Positions 48,801 through 58,285 of a stretch of 64,000 nucleotides of DNA are shown one piece after another; positions within the stretch are counted from its first letter, which is position 1; every line of letters begins with the position of its first letter. This stretch comes from Palleronia abyssalis. GTDB taxonomy: Bacteria > Pseudomonadota > Alphaproteobacteria > Rhodobacterales > Rhodobacteraceae. Position numbers and translations under genes: made by a program. The stretch is from positions 124,001 through 188,000 of the forward strand of contig NZ_ONZF01000001.1 in assembly GCF_900302445.1 (NCBI RefSeq), given 5' to 3'. The notes below the pieces were generated by a model that was not told the origin of the DNA, ran no database searches, and was given only the letters and a program-made list of their open reading frames with translations.

Positions 48801-49257
48801 AGGATTCGCCCGTGTGGTCGTCGCCCATCGCCATCAGCGCGCCGCCCCATTTGGCGGTACCGGCCATGTTGGCGTGGCGCATTACGTCGCCCGACCGATC
48901 GACCCCCGGCCCCTTCCCGTACCACAGGCCGAATACGCCATCGAACTTGCCGTCGCCGCGCAGACCGGCCTGCTGCGCGCCCCAGATCGCCGTGGCCGAC
49001 AGATCCTCGTTCAAACCGGGCTGGAACAGGATATCGTTCTTGGCCAGAAGCTCGGACGCCTTGGCCATGTTCAGGTCCACACCCCCCAACGGAGATCCGC
49101 GATACCCCGTCACGTAGCCGGCCGTGTTCAGCCCCGCCGCGCGATCCCGGGCCTTCTGCATCAGCATCAGCCGAACCAGCGCCTGGGTGCCATTCAGAAG
49201 GATCGGCGACTTGTCCAGGTCATAGCGATCTGACAGACGTATATCTTGTCGCGACAT
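45841..49257 (-). CDS. Indolepyruvate ferredoxin oxidoreductase, fused alpha/beta
   Basis: A 1138-residue oxidative decarboxylase of aromatic 2-oxo acids, part of phenylalanine/tyrosine/tryptophan breakdown. The N-terminal part holds the pyruvate-binding domain (GYVTGYRGSPLGGVD). A ThDP-binding domain and cluster motifs follow: FCAGCPHNTSTN and CEGCGDCGVQSNC...CNKDYSCLKGFCPSF, which should ligate iron-sulfur clusters. The C-terminal gamma-type domain has GVGGTGVVTIGAVLAMAAH. In alphaproteobacteria alpha and beta parts are often fused, as here. Start at 49257 after CGGAGAG; the longer frame to 49317 lacks support. Divergent from the LysR gene with an inverted repeat between. Confidence 0.93.
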   Translation of the reverse strand: MSRQDIRLSDRYDLDKSPILLNGTQALVRLMLMQKARDRAAGLNTAGYVTGYRGSPLGGVDLNMAKASELLAKNDILFQPGLNEDLSATAIWGAQQAGLRGDGKFDGVFGLWYGKGPGVDRSGDVMRHANMAGTAKWGGALMAMGDDHTGESSTTCHQSDWAMVDAYMPVLSPAGVQEILDFGLYGYALSRFAGVWAGLKLMKDTVEVTSVIDGRPDRMSFVTPDFPIMPEDGLNIRLGDHWVAQEARMIDHKRFAAEAFSRANGMDKRVWGKPGAKIGFVAAGKNWLDLVHALSLLGIDEDRAADLGITTYKVGQTFPLDMAGFHDWAEGLELIVVVEEKRKLIEVQIKEAIFDDRRSRRVYGWYKGGAGSMHREELFPTKMSLDPVLIAERLGAILTEEGRGSDDLAGRIKRLEETRRADNAQELAVRTPYFCAGCPHNTSTNLPDGSRAYAGIGCHIMAMWMDRETSNYTHMGAEGANWIGEGPFSTTKHVFQNIGDGTYNHSGILAIRAALAANARITYKILYNDAVAMTGGQTNEGGLGPDRIAQELHAMGVRKIDVVYDPKEEPIRDGFPKTVGWHERDDLPSVMEDCKRTEGVSAIIYVQTCAAEKRRRRKRGQFPDPDTRIFINTDVCEGCGDCGVQSNCVAIVPVETELGRKRAIDQSQCNKDYSCLKGFCPSFVTVKGGEIRKEATAEIDLGDLPKPDLPQIDGTWNVVITGVGGTGVVTIGAVLAMAAHMDGRGAGMMEMAGLAQKGGAVHVHCRIGATPGDISAIRVATGEADAIIGGDLVVSAGAKTIGLMRQGRTGAVVNNHEITTGDFTRDPEFRIPTKDLALALERRVRDRLTMFDATELARAVMGDTIFSNMIVFGAAWQAGLIPITLEALTRAIELNGAAVEKNLRAFEVGRWAVVNPDKAARTSRANVVELPQTPEDRIAFREDHLTAYQGKRLARKYRAMLDGIDDPELRMAVAEGYHKLLAYKDEYEVGRLLRQTRRKVEERFANVESLTYHLAPPALGGQEGGRPKKRAFGPWVERLYPLLHRGKMLRGTPLDPFGYSAERRMERNLIKQYEADMEDVLPKVDTSRDAVIALARLPMEIRGFGPVKDANAKTAAARREELLHAIHTGGSSARHAAE

Positions 49258-49280
49258 TTTCAGGCTCTCCGAGTATTTTT

Positions 49281-49298
49281 TAACAGCGTAACCTGTTA
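49281..49298. promoter_or_regulatory. Perfect inverted repeat TAACAG-N6-CTGTTA, possible operator
   Basis: Two 6-bp arms at 49281-49286 and 49293-49298 with a 6-bp spacer, in the 142-bp gap between the indolepyruvate oxidoreductase and the LysR gene. It is 24 bp upstream of the oxidoreductase start. Position suits repression of that gene or binding of the adjacent LysR protein; the arms do not show the T-N11-A pattern clearly. Confidence 0.45.
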
Positions 49299-49399
49299 TG
49301 GGCGCCTTACAATTCACAAAGCTTCGCGCCTGCCTCTTTTGCGGATGCGCAAACGCCCCACATGAGTTCTTAACGTTTCAGGGGTAATCGAGGCGCACC

Positions 49400-50326
49400 A
49401 TGATGGATTGGGACAAACTGCGCGTGTTTCACGCGGTCGCCGAAGCGGGGTCGCTGACCGCCGCGGGCGAAGCCTTGCACCTTAGCCAGTCGGCCGTGTC
49501 TCGACAAATCCGCGCGCTCGAGGAAAGCCTCGAGACGGTGCTGTTCCACCGCCACGCCCGGGGCCTGATCCTGACCGAACAGGGCGAGCTTCTGCACGAC
49601 GCGACGCAGGCCATGTATCGCCGCCTCGATACCGCCGCCGCGCGAATCCGCGACAGCCGGGACGAGGTATTCGGCGAACTGCGCGTCACCACCACCACCG
49701 GGTTCGGCACGTTATGGCTGACCCCGCGCCTGTCGAAGCTTTACGCCAAGTACCCCAACCTGAAGATCGACCTCATGCTGGAGGAACGCGTGCTGGATCT
49801 TCCCATGCGCGAGGCAGACGTCGCCATCCGCATGAAGGAACCCAGCCAGGCCGATCTCGTGCGCAAGCGCCTGAACACCGTGCGGATGCGCCTTTACGCG
49901 ACGCCCGCATACCTCGAACAGGCCGGGCGCCCCGAAACGGTCGAGGATCTGTCGAACCACCGCCTCATCAGCCAGGCGGTCACCGCGCATCAGGTCTCCT
50001 CCGGGCAGACCCTGATCGAAAGCCTGCATGCCGTCGGGATCCCTTCGACCCTGACGGTGAACAACTATTTCGGCGTGCTTCAGGGCGTCCTGTCGGGCTT
50101 GGGGATCGGTGTGCTGCCCGATTACCTGCTGGCCGATTTCGCCCACATGGAACGGGTGCTGCCACACGTTGAATCCGCCCAGATCCCCGTCTATCTCGCC
50201 TACCCGGAAGAGCTTCGGCATTCTCAGCGCATCGCGGCCTTCCGCGAGTTCATCCTGGAGGAACTCAGCGAGACTGCGCGCAACATCACCGCCGTCGAAA
50301 GCGCAAGGCATGCGCAGAGCGCATAG
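49400..50326 (+). CDS. LysR-family transcriptional regulator
   Basis: A 308-residue regulator. The N-terminal HTH reads LRVFHAVAEAGSLTAAGEALHLSQSAVSRQIRALEE, and the substrate-binding domain follows from residue ~90 (LRVTTTTGFGTLWLTPRLSKLYAKYP). It is divergent from the indolepyruvate ferredoxin oxidoreductase gene, the usual arrangement for a LysR regulator and its target. The effector could be an aromatic oxo-acid, but this is inference. Two adjacent ATG codons (49400 and 49403) are equally possible starts. Confidence 0.92.
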   Translation: MMDWDKLRVFHAVAEAGSLTAAGEALHLSQSAVSRQIRALEESLETVLFHRHARGLILTEQGELLHDATQAMYRRLDTAAARIRDSRDEVFGELRVTTTTGFGTLWLTPRLSKLYAKYPNLKIDLMLEERVLDLPMREADVAIRMKEPSQADLVRKRLNTVRMRLYATPAYLEQAGRPETVEDLSNHRLISQAVTAHQVSSGQTLIESLHAVGIPSTLTVNNYFGVLQGVLSGLGIGVLPDYLLADFAHMERVLPHVESAQIPVYLAYPEELRHSQRIAAFREFILEELSETARNITAVESARHAQSA

Positions 50327-50437
50327 CGGACCTGTCAAGACGCGAATAGTCGTTCATTGAACGCCCAAGAATGGAGCACTAGATGCCATTCAAGCGGCGT
50401 CGACATCCGTCGGCACTGCTTACCTCCCTGTTGGACT

Positions 50438-50467
50438 GGCCGGGCCTTTGGGCCCGGCCTTTTTTTG
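50438..50467 (+). terminator. Intrinsic terminator between the LysR gene and purL
   Basis: GGCCGGGCC (50438-50446), loop TTTG, GGCCCGGCC (50451-50459), then about eight T. A perfect 9-bp stem. It is 111 bp after the LysR stop, leaving room for a short transcript of its own; the region 50327-50437 otherwise shows nothing. Confidence 0.9.
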
Positions 50468-50558
50468 TGCGGGGTGCTTCGAACAACAGGCGTCTCGCCT
50501 TCCCGGCCCCGGCGTGGTAGGCCCCCCCCCGATCCCGCGTCCCAAGCCCCAGAGCCCC

Positions 50559-52721
50559 ATGCCAGATCCCGACCTTACGCCCGACCTCATCTCGGCCCAC
50601 GGGCTGAAGCCGGACGAATACGACCGCATCCTCGACATTCTCGGCCGCGAGCCCTCGTTTACCGAGCTCGGCATCTTCTCGGCCATGTGGAACGAGCACT
50701 GTTCCTACAAGTCGTCAAAGAAGTGGCTGCGCACCCTGCCTACCACCGGCCCGCAGGTCATCTGCGGCCCGGGCGAGAATGCCGGCGTCGTCGATATCGG
50801 CGACGGGCAGGCGGTGATCTTCAAGATGGAAAGCCACAACCACCCCTCGTATATCGAGCCGCATCAGGGCGCCGCGACCGGCGTGGGCGGCATCCTGCGC
50901 GACGTCTTCACCATGGGCGCCCGCCCCATCGCCGCGATGAACGCCCTCAGCTTCGGCGAGGTCTCGCACGCCAAGACGCGCAGCCTCGTCCACGGCGTCG
51001 TGGAAGGCATCGGCAGCTACGGCAATTCCTTCGGCGTGCCGACCGTGGGCGGAGAGGTCAGGTTCGACCCCTCCTATAACGGCAACTGCCTCGTAAACGC
51101 CTTCGCCGCCGGCCTGGCCGAGACCGACAGCATCTTCTATTCGGCCGCCTCAGGCGTCGGGATGCCCGTCGTCTACCTTGGCGCCAAGACGGGGCGCGAC
51201 GGCGTCGGCGGCGCGACCATGGCCTCGGCGGAGTTCGACGAGACCATCGAGGAAAAGCGCCCCACCGTGCAAGTGGGCGATCCCTTCACCGAAAAGCGCC
51301 TGATGGAGGCGTGTCTCGAGCTGATGCAGACCGGCGCGGTAATCGCCATTCAGGACATGGGGGCTGCGGGCCTGACCTGTTCCGCGGTCGAGATGGGCGA
51401 CAAGGGCGGCTTGGGCGTGCGCTTGAACCTCGACGACGTGCCCCAGCGCGAGGCGGAGATGACTGCCTACGAGATGATGCTGTCCGAGTCGCAGGAACGG
51501 ATGCTGATGGTCCTCGACCCGACGAAAGAGGCCGAGGCCCGCGCGGTGTTCGACAAGTGGGACCTCGACTTCGCCATCGTGGGCGAGACCATCCCCGAGG
51601 ATCGTTTCATCGTCGTGCACAAGGGTGAAGAGATGGCGAACCTACCGCTGTCGACCCTCTCGGGCGCAGCCCCCGAATACGACCGCCCGTGGGAACCAAC
51701 CGAGCCGTCGCCCCCGCTGGAAAACGGCCCCAAGATCGACGCGATCGAAGGACTGAAGGCGCTGATCTCCCACCCCGCCTATGCGTCCAAGCACTGGGTC
51801 TACGAGCAATACGACACCCAGGTCGGTGCCGACACACTGCGCACCCCCGGCTTCGGCGCAGGCGTGGTGCGGGTCCACGGCACCGAAAAGGCCCTGGCCT
51901 TCACCTCGGACGTGACGCCGCGCTATGTCGTCGCCGACCCCAAGGAAGGCGGCAAGCAGGCCGTGGCCGAGGCGTATCGCAACCTCGTCTCCGTGGGCGC
52001 GCGTCCCTTGGCCACCACCGACAACATGAATTTCGGCAACCCCGAAAAGCCCCGCATCATGGGTCAGTTCGTCGGCGCGATCAAAGGGATCGGTCAGGCC
52101 TGTGCCGCGCTGGATATGCCCATCGTGTCGGGCAACGTCTCCCTATACAACGAAACCGACGGCACCGGCATCCTGCCCACGCCCACCATTGGCGCCGTGG
52201 GCCTGATCGACGACATCTCCGAGATGATCGCAGGCCTGCCGCAGGAGGGCGACCTTGCGCTGGTCATCGGCAAGACCGTGGGCCACTTGGGCCGCTCGGC
52301 GTTGCTGGAGGTCGCGTTCGACCGTCGCGACGGCCCACCCCCGCCGGTGGACCTCAAGGCCGAACGCCGCCATGGCGAGTTCATACTCGACAACCGCGCC
52401 TGGCTTCGCGCCGTGACCGACATCGCCGATGGCGGGCTGGCCCTGGCCGCGTTCGAGATGGCCGAGGCCGCCGGCATGGGCGTGACCATCGACAAGAAGA
52501 AGAAGACCGCGAGCCTCTTCGGCGAAGATCAGGGCCGTTATCTGATCGCCTGCAGCTTCGACGCGGCCGAGACGCTGATGGTCGCCGCCGGGAAGGCCGA
52601 GGTGCCGATCACCCATGTCGGCCGGTTCGGAGGCGACCAAGTCACGCTTGGCTCGAAAACGGCGCCGCTGGACGAGTTGCGCGAGATCTATCGCACCGCG
52701 TTCGAACGTGCGTTGGGCTGA
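50559..52721 (+). CDS. purL: Phosphoribosylformylglycinamidine synthase subunit PurL (small form)
   Basis: Fourth step of purine synthesis, using glutamine-derived ammonia from PurQ with PurS. The 720-residue small form has [15 protein letters not shown], the ATP-binding [42 protein letters not shown] and [16 protein letters not shown]. The second half repeats the AIR-synthase fold ([31 protein letters not shown]). The start is the ATG at 50559; the region 50448-50558 is open in frame but includes the terminator stem. Confidence 0.96.
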   Translation: MPDPDLTPDLISAHGLKPDEYDRILDILGREPSFTELGIFSAMWNEHCSYKSSKKWLRTLPTTGPQVICGPGENAGVVDIGDGQAVIFKMESHNHPSYIEPHQGAATGVGGILRDVFTMGARPIAAMNALSFGEVSHAKTRSLVHGVVEGIGSYGNSFGVPTVGGEVRFDPSYNGNCLVNAFAAGLAETDSIFYSAASGVGMPVVYLGAKTGRDGVGGATMASAEFDETIEEKRPTVQVGDPFTEKRLMEACLELMQTGAVIAIQDMGAAGLTCSAVEMGDKGGLGVRLNLDDVPQREAEMTAYEMMLSESQERMLMVLDPTKEAEARAVFDKWDLDFAIVGETIPEDRFIVVHKGEEMANLPLSTLSGAAPEYDRPWEPTEPSPPLENGPKIDAIEGLKALISHPAYASKHWVYEQYDTQVGADTLRTPGFGAGVVRVHGTEKALAFTSDVTPRYVVADPKEGGKQAVAEAYRNLVSVGARPLATTDNMNFGNPEKPRIMGQFVGAIKGIGQACAALDMPIVSGNVSLYNETDGTGILPTPTIGAVGLIDDISEMIAGLPQEGDLALVIGKTVGHLGRSALLEVAFDRRDGPPPPVDLKAERRHGEFILDNRAWLRAVTDIADGGLALAAFEMAEAAGMGVTIDKKKKTASLFGEDQGRYLIACSFDAAETLMVAAGKAEVPITHVGRFGGDQVTLGSKTAPLDELREIYRTAFERALG

Positions 52722-52784
52722 CCCTATTGGCATCGCGCGACACCTCGGACAGGGTGCGCGCGATAGCCAGACCAGAGGATGCCC

Positions 52785-53594
52785 ATGCCGCTCGACCCGG
52801 ATTTCACCCGTTTCACCAACCTGTCGGTCACCCCGGACGATGACGGCGTCTGGCATGTCGAACTGAACCGACCGCACAAGCGCAACGCGCTGGATGCCGA
52901 AACAGTCGAAGCGCTGGTCGACCTGTTCTCGATCGCGCCGCGCGCCGATGCGCGGGCCGTCGTCCTGTCGGGCGCGGGAGACCACTTCTGCGCGGGCCTC
53001 GATCTGGTCGAACACCACGACGCCGACCGCAGTCCGGCCGCCTTCTGGCAGCTGTGCCTGCGCTGGCACGAGGCGTTTAACAAGATGGAATATGGCGGCG
53101 TTCCGGTCATCGCCGCGCTGAAGGGCGCGGTCGTGGGCGGCGGTCTGGAACTGGCCAGCGCCGCGCATATCCGCGTGGCCGATGATAGCACCTATTTCGC
53201 CCTGCCCGAAGGCCAGCGCGGCCTGTTCACCGGGGGCGGTGCCACGATCCGGGTGGCCGATCTGGTCGGCAAGGCACGGATGATCGACATGATGCTGACC
53301 GGCCGCGTCTATCACGGGCAAGAAGCGATCGACCTGGGCCTCGCGCAATACCTCACCGACGGCTCCAGCCTGGACATGGCGCGGCAGATCGCGACGAAGA
53401 CCGCTCAGAACCTGCCGTTGACCAATTTCGCCATCTGCTCGGCCATCAGCCACATGCAGAACATGTCGAGCCTGGATGCGGCCTATGCCGAGGCGACGGT
53501 GGCCGGCATCGTCAACACACAGCCCGACGCACGCGAACGTCTGGCCGCCTTCGCCGACAAGCGCGCCGCGCGCGTTCGCAAGGACGGGACCTAA
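52785..53594 (+). CDS. Crotonase-family enoyl-CoA hydratase/isomerase
   Basis: A 269-residue crotonase-fold protein: [13 protein letters not shown] at the start, oxyanion segments DHFCAGLDL and [20 protein letters not shown], and [25 protein letters not shown] with a Glu at the position typical of hydratases. The substrate is unknown; related proteins act on aromatic or branched acyl-CoAs. The ATG at 52785 is preferred over 52779 because AGAGG sits 6 bp before it. Ends convergently with the ABC permease, sharing bases 53591-53594. Confidence 0.87.
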   Translation: MPLDPDFTRFTNLSVTPDDDGVWHVELNRPHKRNALDAETVEALVDLFSIAPRADARAVVLSGAGDHFCAGLDLVEHHDADRSPAAFWQLCLRWHEAFNKMEYGGVPVIAALKGAVVGGGLELASAAHIRVADDSTYFALPEGQRGLFTGGGATIRVADLVGKARMIDMMLTGRVYHGQEAIDLGLAQYLTDGSSLDMARQIATKTAQNLPLTNFAICSAISHMQNMSSLDAAYAEATVAGIVNTQPDARERLAAFADKRAARVRKDGT

Positions 53595-54532
53595 CGCTCC
53601 CCTCGGCGGTAGGGCTGCATCAGGGCCTGCGGCACGCGGGCCCGCCGCGCCATCAGAACCAGCGCCAGGATCGACAGAAGATAGGGCAGCATCAGGAACA
53701 GCTGGTAGGGCACGCCATCCACCACCGTCTGCAGGCGCAGCTGGAACGCGTCGAAGAACGCGAACAGCAGCGCCCCCAGAAGCGCCCGCTCGGGCCGCCA
53801 CGAGGCAAACACGACCAGTGCCACGCAGATCCACCCCCGCCCCTGCACCATGGTGGGAAAGAACGAGTTGAAGGCTGCCGTGGTCAGAAACGCCCCCGCC
53901 ATCCCCATCAGCGCCGATCCCGCCATGATCGCCCCGATCCGCAGCAGGATCGGATCGACGCCTTGCGCATCCAGCGCATGCGGGTTCTCGCCCGCCATCC
54001 GCACCGCGAGCCCCAGTGGCGTACGGTAAAGACCCCAAGCGATGGCGGCGACCAGAACCAGAGCAAGGTAGGTCGGTGCGGTTTGCGTGAACAGCACGGG
54101 GCCCAGGAACGGCAGGTCCGATAGAAACGGCACGGCCAACGGGCGGAACGGCTCGATCGTCGGAGGGGACGAGGCCGTGGGAACCGCGAGGCGGAACACG
54201 TAGTAAGAAAAGCTGGCCGCGAACAGCGTGATTCCCAGCCCCGTGACATGCTGGCTGAGGCCAAGCGGCACCGTCAGCAGCGCATGAAGCAGCCCGAACA
54301 TTGCCCCCGCCGCGGCTGCCACCAGAAGCCCGGTCCACAGATCCCCACCGCCATAGACCGTAAGCCAGCCGATCATCGCCCCGAAGGTCATGATCCCCTC
54401 GATCCCCAGGTTCAGAACGCCCACTCGCTCGCACAGAAGGACGCCCAGCGTTCCCAGGATCAGGGGGGTCGCGATGCGCAGCACCGCCTCCCACATGCCG
54501 ACCGAGGCGAGGATATCGAACAGGACGCTCAT
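53591..54532 (-). CDS. ABC transporter permease, nucleoside (BMP/Nup) type, second subunit
   Basis: A 313-residue membrane protein of the BPD-type-2 permease fold: [35 protein letters not shown] is the conserved start of this family. Later come [20 protein letters not shown] and [24 protein letters not shown]. In Gram-positive and proteobacterial systems such permease pairs with BMP-type receptors import purine or pyrimidine nucleosides. Overlaps the first permease stop/start as ATGA. Confidence 0.9.
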   Translation of the reverse strand: MSVLFDILASVGMWEAVLRIATPLILGTLGVLLCERVGVLNLGIEGIMTFGAMIGWLTVYGGGDLWTGLLVAAAAGAMFGLLHALLTVPLGLSQHVTGLGITLFAASFSYYVFRLAVPTASSPPTIEPFRPLAVPFLSDLPFLGPVLFTQTAPTYLALVLVAAIAWGLYRTPLGLAVRMAGENPHALDAQGVDPILLRIGAIMAGSALMGMAGAFLTTAAFNSFFPTMVQGRGWICVALVVFASWRPERALLGALLFAFFDAFQLRLQTVVDGVPYQLFLMLPYLLSILALVLMARRARVPQALMQPYRRGER

Positions 54533-55581
54533 CTGCGGATCCGGTATTGGGCCAGGAAGATCGCGACCAGCATGGTCAGCAGCGACAGGGCGACGGTGAC
54601 ATCGGCGATATAGGACGGGATGGACAGCGCGCGGCTCATGCTGTCGGCGCCCACGAACATTACGGCCGAGAATAGCGCGGCGGCGATGACCGCCAGCGGG
54701 TTCAGGTTCGCCAGCATTGCGATGACGATGCCGGAATAGCCGTAATTGGGCGACAGGTCGGTCGTGACATAGGCCTTGACGCCCATCACCTCGACCGCGC
54801 CGGCCAGCCCCGCCAATCCGCCCGACAGGCAGGCGACCGCGACCAGAGTGCGCCCCAGCGGCACACCCGCGAACGCCGCCGCGCGGGGGTTCAGCCCCAC
54901 GGCACGGGACCGCATGCCGAACACGCTGCGCGCCTGCACCCACCAGACCGCCACCGCGACGGCCAGCGCCAGCGGCAGGCCGGCATGCAGCCGGGCACGG
55001 TCCATGAGTTTCGGCAGGATCGCCGCGTCCGGCACCGGCACCGATTGCGGCCAGCCGAACGCCATCGGATCCTTCATCGGCCCTTCGATCATCAGCGACA
55101 CGAACAGCACTGCGACGAAGTTCAAAAGCAGCGTCGTCACCACCTCGTCCACGCCGAATTTCAGCCGCAGGCCCAACGGCAGCAAAAGCAGGACCATTCC
55201 CGCGACCGCACCCGCCATAAGGCACAGGGGGATCAGGATCGGCCCGGGCAGAGAGCTGACCAGCGGAAGCATGCAGAACGCGGGCACGGCCAGCGCGCCA
55301 AGATAGAACTGCCCTTCGGCCCCGATATTCCACAGCCGCGCGCGGAACGCGACGGCCGCTGCGAGGCCGGTCAGGATCAGCGGCGTCGTGCGGGTCAACG
55401 TCTCCGACAGGCCCAGCCGGGAACCGAAGGCCCCGGTCAGGATCAGGCGATAGGCCTTCAGCGGGTTCGCCCCGGCAATGGCGATCAGGCCCCCGGCCAG
55501 CAGCAGCGCCAGCAGGATGGCGCAGATAGGCGCCAAAATCGTCAACGCGCGCGAAGGATGCGCGCGGCGTTCAAACCGCAT
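54529..55581 (-). CDS. ABC transporter permease, nucleoside (BMP/Nup) type, first subunit
   Basis: A 350-residue inner-membrane subunit. It has the segment LTRTTPLILTGLAAAVAFRARLWNIGAEGQFYLGAL near residue 65, the hallmark of this family. A periplasmic insert SMIEGPMKDP...SVPVPDAAILPKLMDR and the further helix block YSGIVIAMLANLNPLAVI follow. The start is the ATG at 55579-55581, inside the ATPase 3' end (11-bp overlap); a GTG two codons upstream is an alternative. Confidence 0.9.
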   Translation of the reverse strand: MRFERRAHPSRALTILAPICAILLALLLAGGLIAIAGANPLKAYRLILTGAFGSRLGLSETLTRTTPLILTGLAAAVAFRARLWNIGAEGQFYLGALAVPAFCMLPLVSSLPGPILIPLCLMAGAVAGMVLLLLPLGLRLKFGVDEVVTTLLLNFVAVLFVSLMIEGPMKDPMAFGWPQSVPVPDAAILPKLMDRARLHAGLPLALAVAVAVWWVQARSVFGMRSRAVGLNPRAAAFAGVPLGRTLVAVACLSGGLAGLAGAVEVMGVKAYVTTDLSPNYGYSGIVIAMLANLNPLAVIAAALFSAVMFVGADSMSRALSIPSYIADVTVALSLLTMLVAIFLAQYRIRR

Positions 55582-57112
55582 GGACACCCTCCGCCGCGAT
55601 ATCGTCCAGCGTCGACCAGTCGCCGGCCATCATCAGGCCCAGAAGCTGCTGCGTCGCCCGTTCGGCCGGGATGGCGGGCGACAGGCGCCCCCCGACGATG
55701 GCCATGATCCGATCCGACAGGGCCATCACTTCCTCCAGATCCTCCGAGATCAGAAGCACCCCTGCCCCGCGCGACCGTGCCTCCAGCAACCGTTCGTGGA
55801 CGCCGGCGATGGCGCCCTCGTCCAGACCCCGGCTGGGCTGCGCGGCCACGACGATACGCGGATCCGCCGACAGCACGCGTCCCAGGATCAGCTTTTGCAT
55901 GTTCCCACCCGACAGCAGCCGGATTCGCCCGTCCACGCGGGCACCCCGCACATCGTAATCGCGCAGGATCGCCTCGGTCGTCGCGCGGGCCGCGTCGCGC
56001 CGCACCAACCCCCGGGTCGAGTAATCCGGCGACCAGATCCGTTCCAGCACCACGTTCTCCCACGTGGTCATGTCGCCGATCGCCCCTTCGGCGTTGCGAT
56101 CCTCGGGGATGCGGCCGATCCCGGCCGCGATGGCGTGGGGCACGTCGTGGCGCGGCGGCCGGTGCCCTTCGATCAGAAGTTTCCCCACGTCGGGCGGATA
56201 CAACCCAGACACAAGGCCCGCCAACGTCGTCTGCCCGTTGCCCGACACGCCGATGATGCCCAGCGTCTCGCCCGCGCGCAGATGGAAACTGGCGCCTTTC
56301 AGCGACGCACCGCCCTTGCCCGCCAGATGAAGGTCGACCCCTTCCAGCAGGAGCTCGCCCGGCGTCGCGGGGGGGCGGGTGGGCCGCTTGACCGCGCGGC
56401 CCACCATCAGTTCGGCCAGCTCCTCCTTCGAGGTGTGGACCTTGCGCCTTTCGGCTACGACACGGCCATGACGCAGCACGACGACCCGATCCGCGGCCGC
56501 CATCACCTCGCCCAGCTTGTGACTGATGAAGATCAGCGACAGGCCACGCTGCGTCATCTGGCGCAAGGTGGCGAACAGTCCCTCTGCCTCTTGCGCGGTC
56601 AGAACGGCCGTCGGCTCATCCAGGATCAGGATTCGCGCGTCGTTATACAGCGCCTTCAGGATCTCGACCCGCTGGCATTCGCCTACCGACAGATCAGAGA
56701 CGCGCGCGTCGGGGTCCACCTTCAGCCCGAACCGGCGCGCCAGCCCCACCAGCTTCTCGCGCCCGCCCGCTCGGTCCGAGCGGGGCTTCCATAGCGGTTC
56801 TGTCCCCGTCAGCACATTGTCCAGCACCGTCAAGTTCGGGGCCAGTGCAAAATGCTGATGCACCATGCCCACACCCGCCTGAATGGCGGCGCGGGACCGG
56901 CCGGGGGGCAGCTCTTGGCCGTCGACCCGGACGGTCCCGGAATCGGCCGTGTAATGGCCGAACAGAATCGACATCAGTGTCGTTTTGCCCGCGCCGTTCT
57001 CTCCCAGCAGGGCGACGATCTCGCCCCGCTCCAAATGTAGCGAGACGTCGTCATTCGCGGTCACGGCGCCGAAGCGCTTGGTGATCCCCTCAAGCTCGAG
57101 AACGCGGGTCAC
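55571..57112 (-). CDS. Double-domain ATPase of the nucleoside-type ABC importer
   Basis: A 513-residue protein with two ABC domains. The first has Walker A GENGAGKTT (about residues 39-47), signature LSVGECQR and Walker B ILILDEPTA. The second has a weakened Walker A VSGNGQTT in which the invariant Lys is replaced (GQT), signature LSGGNMQK and IVVAAQPSRGLD, so only the first site should hydrolyse ATP efficiently. This one-canonical-one-degenerate pattern is normal for the RbsA/NupA type. The start codon is GTG at 57110-57112. Confidence 0.92.
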   Translation of the reverse strand: MTRVLELEGITKRFGAVTANDDVSLHLERGEIVALLGENGAGKTTLMSILFGHYTADSGTVRVDGQELPPGRSRAAIQAGVGMVHQHFALAPNLTVLDNVLTGTEPLWKPRSDRAGGREKLVGLARRFGLKVDPDARVSDLSVGECQRVEILKALYNDARILILDEPTAVLTAQEAEGLFATLRQMTQRGLSLIFISHKLGEVMAAADRVVVLRHGRVVAERRKVHTSKEELAELMVGRAVKRPTRPPATPGELLLEGVDLHLAGKGGASLKGASFHLRAGETLGIIGVSGNGQTTLAGLVSGLYPPDVGKLLIEGHRPPRHDVPHAIAAGIGRIPEDRNAEGAIGDMTTWENVVLERIWSPDYSTRGLVRRDAARATTEAILRDYDVRGARVDGRIRLLSGGNMQKLILGRVLSADPRIVVAAQPSRGLDEGAIAGVHERLLEARSRGAGVLLISEDLEEVMALSDRIMAIVGGRLSPAIPAERATQQLLGLMMAGDWSTLDDIAAEGVHAV

Positions 57113-57126
57113 GGTCTGGGCAGGTC

Positions 57127-58113
57127 TCAGGCCGGCTCATCGAAATTGCGCGGAACCTCGAACTCGCCGGCCTTGATGGCGGCGCGAACCTCTTCCATGC
57201 GGGTGACGGCCTCGGGCGGGGCGACCCCTTCGACGAAGACGATGTCGTTGCCGCCGTCCTCCATCAGGCTCAGCGGGGTATAGGTCTTGCCCACCGGATT
57301 GCCCCCCACCGCATCCGTCAGAGCGGTGTCCAGAAGCGGGCGGAAATACCACATCGCGTTGGCAAACACGGTGTCGGGATAGCGCGGGGTATAGTTGATC
57401 AGCGATCCGATCGCCTTGATGCCGCGTTCCTGGGCGGCGTCCGCCGTGCCGATCCGTTCGCCGAACAGGATGTCCGCGCCGCTGTCGATCTGGGCCAGGC
57501 CGGCCTCGCGCGCCTTCGGGGGGTCGAAGAACGTGCCGATGAAGCTGACCAGATGCGTGGCGTCGGGGTTCACCGCCTTCACACCGTCGGCGAAGCCGTT
57601 GATCAGCATGTTCACCTCGGGGATCGGGATCGCCCCGACCGAGCCCACGGTTCCGGTTTCGGTCATCTCGCCCGCCAGCATGCCGGCCAGATACGCGGCC
57701 TCCCAGTTCCACGTGCCGAAGACCCCAAAATTGTCGCCAGCAGCCTCGCCCGAGGATCCCATCAGGAATGCGGTGTCGGGATAGTCGGACGCGACGGTCC
57801 GCGCCTCGCGCTCGACCGCGTAGGATTCGCCGACGATCAGCACGTTACCGGCTTCGGCATATTCGCGCATCGCGCGGGGGTAATCGGTGCCCGATACCCC
57901 TTCCGAGAAGGTATAGTCGATAACCCCCTCCTCGTGCGCGCCCAGAAGGGCCGCATGCAGGACCGAGTTCCACGCATTCTCGACCGGGGAGGCATGGATG
58001 CCCGCGACCTTCACCGGGGATTGCGCGCGCAGTGCGGGCGCGAACAGGGTCGCGGCACCGAGCGCTGCGGAAGTGCCCAGAAGGCGGCGGCGGTTCATCA
58101 AAAGTCGTGACAT
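57127..58113 (-). CDS. BMP-family substrate-binding protein (nucleoside-type receptor)
   Basis: A 328-residue periplasmic receptor of the basic membrane protein (BMP/PnrA) family. N-terminal NRRRLLGTSAALGAATLFAPALRAQ is a twin-arginine-like signal with an alanine-type cleavage site. The mature protein has VAGIHASPVENAWNSVLHAA, a repeated strand pattern and VGSVGAIPIPEVNMLINGFADG. PnrA-type proteins bind nucleosides. The ATG at 58113 has GGGAGA 6 bp upstream, better than the ATG two codons earlier. It is followed by ATPase and both permeases and preceded by the CodA-like gene. Confidence 0.9.
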   Translation of the reverse strand: MSRLLMNRRRLLGTSAALGAATLFAPALRAQSPVKVAGIHASPVENAWNSVLHAALLGAHEEGVIDYTFSEGVSGTDYPRAMREYAEAGNVLIVGESYAVEREARTVASDYPDTAFLMGSSGEAAGDNFGVFGTWNWEAAYLAGMLAGEMTETGTVGSVGAIPIPEVNMLINGFADGVKAVNPDATHLVSFIGTFFDPPKAREAGLAQIDSGADILFGERIGTADAAQERGIKAIGSLINYTPRYPDTVFANAMWYFRPLLDTALTDAVGGNPVGKTYTPLSLMEDGGNDIVFVEGVAPPEAVTRMEEVRAAIKAGEFEVPRNFDEPA

Positions 58114-58285
58114 CAGCATTCTCCCATGCGGTCCGGAGACGATCCGGTGCGGTCTTTTCTTGGCCGGACGTCCGGCGACTGGGCGTAGAGGGCGAATTGC
58201 CGCGCCCCAAAGTCAAGTTTGCGGGCGTATCGCCGAACGGGCAAGACCCCAATGCCCGGTATTTGGGCAAACGGCGGCAAATCGG

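Noticed and set aside
46042..49233. Two long plus-strand open frames (566 and 496 codons) opposite the indolepyruvate oxidoreductase
   Set aside because: Shadow frames of a strongly supported gene with FeS and ThDP motifs; their translations are His/Arg/Gln-rich and motif-free.
50382..50519. 45-codon ORF between the LysR gene and purL
   Set aside because: It reads straight through the intrinsic terminator and lacks a ribosome site; not a gene.
52143..54494. 783-codon minus-strand open frame across purL, the crotonase and the permease
   Set aside because: It spans three well-supported genes and has low-complexity composition typical of GC-rich shadow frames.
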